From: Conexibacter sp. DBS9H8
GTDB lineage: Bacteria > Actinomycetota > Thermoleophilia > Solirubrobacterales > Solirubrobacteraceae
Length of the DNA: 64,000 nt
Reading direction: 5' to 3'
Assembly (NCBI RefSeq): GCF_023330685.1
Contig: NZ_CP097128.1
Coordinates: 1,426,001 to 1,490,000 of the forward strand
The notes below the pieces were generated by a model. The model was given only the letters and a program-made list of their open reading frames with translations. It ran no database searches and had not been told where the DNA came from. Positions 8,709 to 15,839 of the stretch are shown one piece after another. Within the stretch, counting starts at the first letter, position 1, and every line of letters starts with the position of its first letter. A program made the translations under genes and the position numbers.

Positions 8709-9028
8709 CGCAGGCTCCGGGCGTCAAGCAGTGAGCAGGCCGCATCCAGCGCAGGACGCAGCGCCTCGCTGGACGCGCAGTAGTAGATGTAGGTCCCGCG
8801 ACGCTCGGCGCGCACCAGCCCGCGGTCGCGCAGGATCCGTAGATGGTGTGAGACCGTCGGTTGACGCAGCCCGGTCGCCTCAACGATCGCTCCCACGGGA
8901 ACGCATGCGGTGTCGAGCGCGGAGAGGATCCGCAGCCGCGTGGGGTCAGCGAGCGCCTGCAGCAACTCGGCCAGCGCTTGGGCTTCGATCAGCTCCATCG
9001 GCGCAGAGAGCGTTTCAGCTGCCGCCAT
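8705..9028 (-). CDS. ArsR/SmtB-family transcriptional regulator
   Basis: A 107-residue winged-helix repressor: ALADPTRLRILSALDTACVPVG, then the recognition helix VEATGLRQPTVSHHLRILRDRGLVRAERRG and the wing TYIYYCASSEAL. Metal- or thiol-responsive in the family. Candidate sensor cysteines are those in DTACVP, YYCAS and the C-terminal AACSLL, which does not match a well-defined site I recognise. It leads a tightly coupled operon with glutaredoxin-like, SHOCT and methyltransferase genes. A perfect 12-bp palindrome lies about 40 nt upstream, the likely operator for autorepression. Confidence 0.88.
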   Translation of the reverse strand: MAAAETLSAPMELIEAQALAELLQALADPTRLRILSALDTACVPVGAIVEATGLRQPTVSHHLRILRDRGLVRAERRGTYIYYCASSEALRPALDAACSLLDARSLR

Positions 9029-9065
9029 CTGAAGCCACCCCTATACGACCTATCGTGAGATCCAT

Positions 9066-9077
9066 ATATCTAGATAT
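9066..9077. promoter_or_regulatory. Candidate ArsR operator palindrome
   Basis: ATATCTAGATAT is a perfect 12-bp palindrome in an AT-rich patch of an otherwise very GC-rich region. It lies upstream of the arsR-family gene starting at 9028. A TATAGG-like -10 candidate lies between it and the gene. ArsR/SmtB proteins bind such AT-rich inverted repeats. Beyond this site and the terminator, the 320-nt stretch 9029-9349 shows no gene. Confidence 0.5.
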
Positions 9078-9300
9078 TACCACTGTGTCGGTGTCCCTTC
9101 CGGATAGCCGGCCGGGCACACACGTACGCCGACGACTCGCATCGGCGCTCACGGGTTCAAGCTCGCCGAACTGTCTGACCGCATCGAGGTCTGACCCCCC
9201 GAGCCTGCGACGCGACAGCCCCTCGGAGACGCGCATCGGACCAATCGGTGCCGCTCGCTGCGACTCCCCGCTGGTACTCCTTCACATCGGCGGTCCGCCC

Positions 9301-9332
9301 AAACGAAAATCGGCCTCTGAAAGAGGCCGATT
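9301..9332 (-). terminator. Rho-independent terminator after tRNA-Arg
   Basis: A perfect 11-bp stem (9308-9318 with 9322-9332, loop of 3) is followed on the minus strand by a T-rich tail. It lies about 18 nt beyond the 3' end of the minus-strand tRNA-Arg, so it should end that transcript. Confidence 0.8.
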
Positions 9333-9349
9333 ACCGGAAGATTTTTGAG

Positions 9350-9423
<74 letters not shown>

Positions 9424-9537
9424 GGGTGGCGGCGGACCGCCGGTCGCGCCGGGAGGTTCCGGCGCGGAGGTCGATGGTAGCGCGGTCGTCCCGCGGCGCC
9501 ACGGGCCCTGCCGGGCCGCTTGAGACGCGCGGCGGAT

Positions 9538-10764
9538 TCACAGCTCGCCGGCGGCGGCGAGCACCCCGTCGAGCAGGGCGGTGAGATGCTCGAGCTCGAC
9601 GGCGGGGAGGCTCTCCTGCACCGAGTGCGGATTGCGCCCACCGGAGGCGATTCCCAGCGTCGCCAGGCCCATGCCGGCGAGGAAGTTCGCCTCCAGGGTC
9701 GCCGAGCAGCTCTCACGCACGACGCTCAGCCCGAGGCGGTCGGCCGCCGCCGTCACGAGGGCGAGGTTCACCTCTGCCCCGCCCGGGGGGAACGGCGGCG
9801 CCCCCTCCTCGATCATCTCGATCACCTCGACGCTCACCTCCCGGCGGGCGCCGACCGCCGTGGCGACGGCGCGCACCTGCTCGATCCGCGCCGCCAGCGC
9901 CGAGGCGGTGAACGCCCGCGCCTCCCCGACGAGCTCGGCCCGGTCCGGGACGATGTTGCTCGCCGACCCGCCGTGGACGGCGCTGATGTTGAGCACCGAC
10001 TCGCCGACCCAGCCGAGCTCGAGCCCGGCGACGATCTCACAGGCGGCCTGAACGGCGTGGCGGCCCGCGGCGGGGTCCTTGGCCGCGTGGGCGCGACGGC
10101 CGCCGACGAGCACCCGGAAGGGCACCTGTCCGAGCGCCGATTCGAGCACCGTCCCGACCGGGGAGCTGCCGTCCACCGGGAAGGCGAGGTCGACCTCGGC
10201 CGCGAGCGGGTCCAGCGCGGTCACGCCCATCCGCCCGCGCTCCTCACATGTGCTGAAGACGGCGATCAGGTTCGCGTGCTCGGGCCGGGGCCGGGCCAGC
10301 AGCGACAGCAGCGCAGCGACCGCCGCCTGGTTGTCGGCGCCGAGGATCGTCGGTCCGGCGCTGTGGATCACCCCGTCCCCATCGAGGACCGGGACGATCT
10401 GCTCGCCCGGCTCCTGCACGGTGTCGAGGTGGGCGACGAACAGGACCGTCGGTGAACCCGGTCGCCCGGGCCGGCGGACGATCAGGTTGCCGGTGTCCGA
10501 GCCCGTCAGCGCGGCCGCGCCGTCACGGACACAGGCGAGCCCGCACTCTCCGAGCCACCGTTCGATCGCGCCGGCGAGGGCCCCCTCGGCGCCGCTCGGC
10601 GACGGGATCGCGCTGAGCGCGAGAAACAGCTCCAGCGGGGTGCCCGGCGGTGGCGGCAGCGCCGCGCCCGCCTCCGGCACCGCGCCCAACCCCGCCCCCG
10701 CGTCCGGCACCGCGCCCGCCCGCGCACCCGCGCCGGCCCCACCGCCCTCCCGCGGCCCGCTCAT
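9538..10764 (-). CDS. M20-family metallopeptidase (PepT-like)
   Basis: A 408-residue di-zinc peptidase/deacylase. Metal-binding motifs are FVAHLDTV (His, Asp), LGADNQAAVAAL (bridging Asp), STCEERG (catalytic Glu plus ligand Glu), FPVDGSSPVGT and NPHSVQES (last His). It resembles tripeptidase PepT-like M20 proteins more than ArgE. Its ATG overlaps the argH stop (ATGA), so it is co-translated with argG-argH, and a role in N-acyl or peptide cleavage linked to arginine supply is possible. The first ~45 residues are an Ala/Gly/Pro repeat-like tail with no homology; a later start is possible but no better ribosome site is visible. Confidence 0.85.
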   Translation of the reverse strand: MSGPREGGGAGAGARAGAVPDAGAGLGAVPEAGAALPPPPGTPLELFLALSAIPSPSGAEGALAGAIERWLGECGLACVRDGAAALTGSDTGNLIVRRPGRPGSPTVLFVAHLDTVQEPGEQIVPVLDGDGVIHSAGPTILGADNQAAVAALLSLLARPRPEHANLIAVFSTCEERGRMGVTALDPLAAEVDLAFPVDGSSPVGTVLESALGQVPFRVLVGGRRAHAAKDPAAGRHAVQAACEIVAGLELGWVGESVLNISAVHGGSASNIVPDRAELVGEARAFTASALAARIEQVRAVATAVGARREVSVEVIEMIEEGAPPFPPGGAEVNLALVTAAADRLGLSVVRESCSATLEANFLAGMGLATLGIASGGRNPHSVQESLPAVELEHLTALLDGVLAAAGEL

Positions 10765-12230
10765 CCCTCCGCGAGGGCCCGTATCCGTGCCCGGGCGGCC
10801 TGCACCCGCTCGGTCTCCGCCCGCGCCCAGGCGGCCCGCTCCCCGGCCCGCTCGCGCCGGTCAGCCAGCCACGCCTCCATCCGCTCGGGGGTCGTCCCGC
10901 CGATGTTGCCCCGCCGCGCGAGCGCGGCCCGCGGGTCGGTGCCCGCGGCGATCTCCTCGGCGCTGACGGTCAGCTCGAGGCCGATCACCGCCGCCTGCTC
11001 GGCGATCTCCTCCGGGGTGAGTGACTCGACCCGCCGGTCGGCTTCGATCGCCGCCTTCACCGCCCGCCCGACGATGCCGTGCATCTCCCGGAACGGCACG
11101 CGATGGGTCTGGGCGAGGTACTCGGCGAGATCGGTCGCCATGCAGTGGTTGGCCCGGACGGCCTCGAGCATCGCCTCCGCGTTGAACTGCACCCCGTCGA
11201 TGACGAGCTCCGCCTGGGTCAGGCTCGCGCTGAGGGACGCCAGTCCGCGCAGGATCGGCGCCTTGGTGTCCCGCGAGTCACGGTTGTATCCCGACGGGAG
11301 CGCCTTGAGCACCTCCAGGGCGTGCAGCAGGTAGGAGTAGATCTCACTCGCCTGCCCGCGCAGCAGCTCGAGCACGTCCGGGTTGCGCTTCTGGGGCATG
11401 ATCGAGCTGCCCGTCAGCCGTCCCATCCGGGCGGCCTGCCCGGTCCCGAGCACCGCGTACCCGTACTCCCAGGTGTTGAACAGCAGCAGGTCCTGGGCGA
11501 ACTTCGACAGGTGCAGGGCGAGGAAGGCGAGGCCGGAGAGGAAGTCCGCGTCACTCTCCCCGCGGGAGGAGATCGCGTCGAGGGGGATCTCGACCGTCGT
11601 CGCGAACCCGAGCAGCTCGCGGGTGTAGTCGCGGTCCAGCGGCCAGGTCGTGCCGTGCGATTCGGCGGCCCCGAGCGGGTTGCTGTCATGCCGTGCGTAG
11701 GCGTCGCGGAGCCGGTCGAAATCGCGGGCGAACATGTCCGCGTAGGCCCCACACCACTGCCCGACGGTCGTCGGCCGGGCCGGCTGCATGTGCGTGTAGC
11801 CGGGCATCACGGTGTCCCGGTCCGCCGCCGCCCGCGCGACGAACGCCCCGACGAGCCCGGCGAGGCGCTCCATCACCACGAGCAGCCGCGCCCGCACCGC
11901 GAGCTTCTGGGCGGTCAGCACCTGGTCGTTGCGGGAGCGGCCGGTGTGGACCTGGTAGCCGATGTGGTCCCCGACCCGGTCGACGATCATCTTCTCCAGC
12001 GTCAGCTGGGCTCCGTACCCGGGCTCGTAGCGGAACTCCCCGGCCACACAGATCGCCTCGATCTCCACGAGCGCGGCGAGCGCGGCCCGCGCGTCCGCCT
12101 CGGACATGATCTGCTGGCGGGCGAGCATCAGCACGTGGGCCTGGGTGGCGAGGCAGTCGTACTCGGCGAGGATGCGGTCAAAGCCCTCGGCTTCGGCCGA
12201 GGCGATCCACGCATCGGTGTCGGTGCTCAT
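10761..12230 (-). CDS. argH: Argininosuccinate lyase
   Basis: Splits argininosuccinate into arginine and fumarate, the last step of arginine synthesis (cytoplasm, homotetramer). 489 residues, of normal length for the family. The fumarase/aspartase-superfamily signature GSSIMPQKRNPD carries the catalytic Ser. HTGRSRNDQV and the TVMPGYTHMQPAR stretch with the catalytic His are intact. The ATG overlaps the argG stop (ATGA), and its own stop overlaps the M20 peptidase start. The operon order is thus unknown gene-argG-argH-M20. Confidence 0.97.
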   Translation of the reverse strand: MSTDTDAWIASAEAEGFDRILAEYDCLATQAHVLMLARQQIMSEADARAALAALVEIEAICVAGEFRYEPGYGAQLTLEKMIVDRVGDHIGYQVHTGRSRNDQVLTAQKLAVRARLLVVMERLAGLVGAFVARAAADRDTVMPGYTHMQPARPTTVGQWCGAYADMFARDFDRLRDAYARHDSNPLGAAESHGTTWPLDRDYTRELLGFATTVEIPLDAISSRGESDADFLSGLAFLALHLSKFAQDLLLFNTWEYGYAVLGTGQAARMGRLTGSSIMPQKRNPDVLELLRGQASEIYSYLLHALEVLKALPSGYNRDSRDTKAPILRGLASLSASLTQAELVIDGVQFNAEAMLEAVRANHCMATDLAEYLAQTHRVPFREMHGIVGRAVKAAIEADRRVESLTPEEIAEQAAVIGLELTVSAEEIAAGTDPRAALARRGNIGGTTPERMEAWLADRRERAGERAAWARAETERVQAARARIRALAEG

Positions 12231-13471
12231 GCGCCGGACTCCCGGGAGCCCCCGGCGGCGTCGCTGGCTACCTGGCCAGCGACGCCGTAGACGCGCGCGA
12301 AGCTGCGCGCCTCCGTCCCGCTCCAGGCCGCCGACCCGTGCCCGTAGGTCGATCCGAGCCGGGAGCTGCTCGCGAGCAGGCTGTGGGGGCTGTCGGCCCC
12401 GAGGCAGATCACGTTCGCCCGGTGCAGGCGGACACGGACGGTCCCGTTCACCCGCCGCTGGGATGCGTCGAGGAAGGCGCGGATGTCCTCGAGCAGGGGC
12501 TCGTAGTAGTGGCCCTCATGGAGCAGGTCGCCGAAGGTGGTGGCGAGGGCGGCCTTCTCGTTCTGCTGGCGGGTGCTGAGCACGAGCCGTTCCAGTTCGC
12601 GGTGGGCGGCCATCAGGATCGTGATGCCGGGCGCCTCGAACCCGAGCCGCGCCCCCGTCCCCATGATGGACGTCCCGGTGTGGATCCCCCGTCCGATCCC
12701 GTGCTCGGCCCCGAGGCGGTTGAGCGCCGCCAGCAGTTCGAAGCCCGGCTCGTGCACCGGGTCGGCGGCCCCGGCGATCACCCGCACCTCCGTCGGCAGC
12801 CCGGCGCTGAAGGCGATCTCGAGCTCGACCGGGTCCGCGGGCGTGTCGGCGATCGCCCGGGTCGCGGGCCACGCCTCCTCGGGCAGGTACTCCCAGGAGC
12901 CGTACGTCTCCGCGCCGCCGATCGAGGTGCCCATCAGCCCCTGGTTGTAGGAGTAGGTGGAGGTTTTCGCGGGGACACTGATCCCGCGGGCGGTCAGCCA
13001 CTCGGTCGCGACCTCCCGGGTGATCTCCTGGTCGCGGATCGGGCTGAGGATCGCCAGGCCGGGCGCGAGGGTGGCGATCACCGTGTCAAAGCGGACGTGG
13101 TCGTTGCCCGCGCCGGTGGAGCCGTGGGCGACCGCGGTCGCCGACCGCGCGACCGCGAGCCGGGCGACCGCCTCGGCCTGGACCATCCGCTCGACGCCGA
13201 CACAGGACGGGTAGGCCCCGTTGCGCAGGTAGTTGCCTTTGAGCAGGTAGGTGATGAAGTCGTCGTAGAGCCGGGCGCGGGCGTCGAGGACGACGTGCTC
13301 GGCGGCCCCGAGCTCGCTCGCGCGGGCGGCGACGGCGGCGAGTTCGGCCTCGTCCATCCCGCCCGTGTCGACGAGCGCGGTGATCACCTCGGCGCCCTCC
13401 TCGGTGAGCCGGGCGAGGCAGTAGGAGGTGTCCAGCCCGCCGGAGAAGGCGAGCACGATCGGTTCAGCCAT
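12227..13471 (-). CDS. argG: Argininosuccinate synthase
   Basis: Joins citrulline and aspartate using ATP. The start at 13471 (MAEPIVLAFSGGLDTS) is preferred over an ATG four codons earlier because GGAG sits six bases before it and it overlaps the upstream gene by 8 nt. The N-type P-loop AFSGGLDTS, the citrulline/aspartate-site stretch STGAGNDHVRFD, and SIGGAETYGSWEY are present. About 414 residues, normal length. It is translationally coupled on both sides. No arginine repressor or other arg genes are in the window. Confidence 0.96.
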   Translation of the reverse strand: MAEPIVLAFSGGLDTSYCLARLTEEGAEVITALVDTGGMDEAELAAVAARASELGAAEHVVLDARARLYDDFITYLLKGNYLRNGAYPSCVGVERMVQAEAVARLAVARSATAVAHGSTGAGNDHVRFDTVIATLAPGLAILSPIRDQEITREVATEWLTARGISVPAKTSTYSYNQGLMGTSIGGAETYGSWEYLPEEAWPATRAIADTPADPVELEIAFSAGLPTEVRVIAGAADPVHEPGFELLAALNRLGAEHGIGRGIHTGTSIMGTGARLGFEAPGITILMAAHRELERLVLSTRQQNEKAALATTFGDLLHEGHYYEPLLEDIRAFLDASQRRVNGTVRVRLHRANVICLGADSPHSLLASSSRLGSTYGHGSAAWSGTEARSFARVYGVAGQVASDAAGGSRESGA

Positions 13472-14399
13472 GGTCGACTCCATCCTCGATGGGGGTGATG
13501 CGCACGGGCACGAGCGACTGGCCGTCGGCGATGATCAGCCCCGGCTCGATGATCTCGACCCGGTGACGGCCGGCATCGATGGTCGCCTGCAGCTCGAGGT
13601 GGCGGGCGCGGTCACCGGCGGCCACGAGCAGCGTCGGTTCGCCGGGGCTCGCGCCCGCGTCGACCGCGGGGGTGCCGTCGCTCGACAGCGGGCGCGCCGG
13701 GGTGGCGGCACCGGCGCGCCAGGCGGTGACGTCGGTCGCGTAGACGAAGGATCCGGCGGCGGTGTGCAGGTCGACGGTCGCCGCCTCAATCCGGGCGGGT
13801 CCGAACTTGACGTGCGCGCGGAGGGACAGGTTGTCGTACTGGGTGACGCCGGTGACGACCTCGGCCCGGTAGGTCTCCAGTCCGATCGCCTTGACGGCGA
13901 AGCCGAGGCCGGCGTGGGGGATCGCCGAGCACATCGACCAGCCCATCCAGCGGCCGCGCTGCGCGGTCGGGGCCGCGCAGTAGCCGGCGATCGGGACCGG
14001 CCCGGTGTACCCCTGCGCGTGGACGTCGGCGAGGACGAGCTCGAGGATGTGGCGTTCGTTGGGGCCGACCCGGAAGCGGGTGAGGATCGGTTCGAGGTTC
14101 GCCTGGTCACAGGCGGCGATGATCAGCCCGGAGGCCATCAGCGCGTGATCGACGAGCACCCAGTTGGGCATCGGCATCTCCCGCGGCCCGAACGCGTAGG
14201 CGTCCATCTGGTTCCACAGGCGCAGGAGGTCGTCGTGACGCCAGCCGCGCGCGAGGAAGGGCAGCGGGGTGAGGTCGACCCCGAGCGGGGTGAGGTTGAA
14301 GTTCGCGAGGTTCGCGGGGGCGGCGGCGACGAAGAACTGCACGCCGAGGTCGGCGAGTTCCGCGCACCTCGACCTCACGCCTGCGGGGCTCGTATCCAC
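13464..14399 (-). CDS. Unknown protein, first gene of the arg operon
   Basis: A 311-residue protein that I do not recognise. It is soluble, with no signal peptide or membrane segment and no obvious Rossmann, P-loop or metal motif. Segments that look constrained are NFNLTPLGVDLTPLPFLARGWRHDDLLRLWNQMD, AYAFGPREMPMPNWVLVD and RGRWMGWSMCSAIPHAGLGF. It overlaps argG by 8 nt, so co-translation with arginine synthesis is likely and a role there is an inference from position. The GTG at 14399 is the annotated start; a somewhat later start cannot be excluded. Two strong hairpins lie just upstream. Confidence 0.7.
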   Translation of the reverse strand: MDTSPAGVRSRCAELADLGVQFFVAAAPANLANFNLTPLGVDLTPLPFLARGWRHDDLLRLWNQMDAYAFGPREMPMPNWVLVDHALMASGLIIAACDQANLEPILTRFRVGPNERHILELVLADVHAQGYTGPVPIAGYCAAPTAQRGRWMGWSMCSAIPHAGLGFAVKAIGLETYRAEVVTGVTQYDNLSLRAHVKFGPARIEAATVDLHTAAGSFVYATDVTAWRAGAATPARPLSSDGTPAVDAGASPGEPTLLVAAGDRARHLELQATIDAGRHRVEIIEPGLIIADGQSLVPVRITPIEDGVDHG

Positions 14400-14425
14400 A
14401 GGCGCGAGGGTAGCTTCCGGACGCA

Positions 14426-14509
14426 GTCGAGCGCCGCCACGCGGGGGACACGCGGCGGCGCTCGACTGTGACCGGCCGGTCAGCGGGGTCGGTCAAGCCC
14501 TGACCGGCC
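14426..14509 (-). terminator. Tandem hairpins between csbD and the arg operon
   Basis: Two perfect stems: 14426-14438 with 14454-14466 (13 bp), and 14474-14483 with 14500-14509 (10 bp). They lie between the csbD stop (14546) and the next minus-strand start. There is no T-run, so they may act as GC-rich terminators for csbD or as leader structure for the arg operon. Confidence 0.45.
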
Positions 14510-14545
14510 CGGCCGGGGCCGTGTCGGTCAGGACGAACGGACGGG

Positions 14546-14740
14546 TCAGTGGCTGACGGCGTCCTTGACCTTCTGGGCGGCGTCCTTGAGGTCGTTGCCG
14601 ATGCCCTTGATCTCGCTCACGACCTGGTCCTTGCGGCCCTCGTTGGCGAGGTCCGGGTCGTTGGTCTTCTCACCGACCGTCTCCTTGGCCTGGCCCTTGA
14701 GGTTCTCGGCCTTGTTCTTCGCGTCGTCGGTCAAGCTCAT
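14546..14740 (-). CDS. CsbD-family stress protein
   Basis: A 64-residue, highly charged, helical protein: AKNKAENLKGQAKETVGEKTNDPDL and GRKDQVVSEIKGIGNDLKDAAQKVK, the repeat-like CsbD pattern. Induced by general stress in other bacteria, with no known biochemical role. The ATG at 14740 has AAGGAG about 4-5 nt upstream. An in-frame ATG 12 codons earlier (14776) has no such site and would overlap the candidate -10, so the shorter form is chosen. Confidence 0.88.
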   Translation of the reverse strand: MSLTDDAKNKAENLKGQAKETVGEKTNDPDLANEGRKDQVVSEIKGIGNDLKDAAQKVKDAVSH

Positions 14741-14776
14741 GTCGCGCTCCTTGTGTCGGGGACAACGTTGGTACTC

Positions 14777-14805
14777 ATGAGATGCCCCGGGGCGGTGCCG
14801 GTCAA
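14777..14805 (-). promoter_or_regulatory. Candidate csbD promoter
   Basis: On the minus strand TTGACC (14800-14805) and TCTCAT (14777-14782) are 17 nt apart, 37 nt before the csbD ATG. The -35 is good, the -10 is moderate. On the opposite strand TATAAG (14832-14837) sits just before the hydrolase ATG (14847) and could give a nearly leaderless transcript. Confidence 0.35.
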
Positions 14806-14846
14806 TCCCCGGACGACTGTGCGCTTGCTCATATAAGGTCCGGCTC

Positions 14847-15701
14847 ATGCTGAGCCACGCCGACTGGGTGCGGGCCGGGGAGCTCCAGACGCTGCTGGGT
14901 GCCTCGATCTTCTGCCGGGCCGACGGTCCGCCTGGGGCGCCGGCGGTCACCGTCCTGCACGGGTTTCCGACCTCTTCCTATGACTTTCACCTCCAGGTGG
15001 CGGCGCTCGCCGGCGCGGGTCGGCGGGTGATCTCTCTCGACCTGCTCGGCTTCGGAGCGAGTGACAAGCCGCGCCGGCACCGCTACTCGATCCTCGAGCA
15101 GGCCGATCTCGTGATGGCGCTGTGGCGGGCCTGGGGGATCACCGAAACGGCGATCGTCGCCCACGACTACGGGGTCAGCGTCGCCCAGGAGCTGCTCGCC
15201 CGCGACCCCGGCCGCGTCTCGGCGATGGTGTGGCTCAACGGCGGCCTCTACCCGGACCTGCACCGCCCGATCCCCGTCCAGCGGCTGCTGCACAGCCCGG
15301 CGGGGGTGCTGCTGGGCCCGCTCGCCTCCGAGCGGACCTTCGCCGCCGCGCTCGCCCAGATCCTCGGGCGCCCCTGGCCGGCGCCGCTCACCCACGAGCT
15401 GTGGCTCGCCACCCGCGCCGGGGGTGGCCGCTGGGTCCAGCACCGCCTCCTCAGCTACATCGACGACCGTCGCCGTCACGCCGAGCGCTGGCGGGCCGCC
15501 CTCGAGGGTTACCCCGGCCCGACCCTGTGCCTGTGGGGGCCGGCCGACCCGATCAGCGGCGCCCACGTCCTCACCCGGCTGCGCGAGCGGCTGCCCGCCG
15601 CCCGCTGCGTCGCCCTCGACGATCCCCCAGCGGTCGGCCACTACCCCCAGCTCGAGGCGCCCGAGGCGGTCAGCGCCGCGCTCGTCGACTTCCTCGGCTG
15701 A
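14847..15701 (+). CDS. Alpha/beta hydrolase (epoxide hydrolase/haloalkane dehalogenase-like)
   Basis: A 284-residue alpha/beta-hydrolase fold enzyme. The oxyanion region is VLHGFPTSSYDFH. The nucleophile elbow is AHDYGVS, with Asp instead of Ser as in epoxide hydrolases and haloalkane dehalogenases. The acid loop is LCLWGPADPISG and the catalytic His is in AVGHYPQLEAP. An Asp nucleophile points to C-O or C-halogen hydrolysis; vertebrate MEST-like proteins share this form. The substrate is unknown. The gene is divergent from csbD, with a short leader. Confidence 0.82.
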   Translation: MLSHADWVRAGELQTLLGASIFCRADGPPGAPAVTVLHGFPTSSYDFHLQVAALAGAGRRVISLDLLGFGASDKPRRHRYSILEQADLVMALWRAWGITETAIVAHDYGVSVAQELLARDPGRVSAMVWLNGGLYPDLHRPIPVQRLLHSPAGVLLGPLASERTFAAALAQILGRPWPAPLTHELWLATRAGGGRWVQHRLLSYIDDRRRHAERWRAALEGYPGPTLCLWGPADPISGAHVLTRLRERLPAARCVALDDPPAVGHYPQLEAPEAVSAALVDFLG

Positions 15702-15839
15702 CCGGAGTCGCGAGCGGTCCGCGACGGTCCCGCGGTCCGCGACGGTCCCGAGTTGAACGGCAAGTTCCCTGCGCATAGACTCGGAGCGAGTCGTCCCGGC
15801 GGCTGTGCCGGACCACCGAGCGGAAATGAGGGTGTGGGC

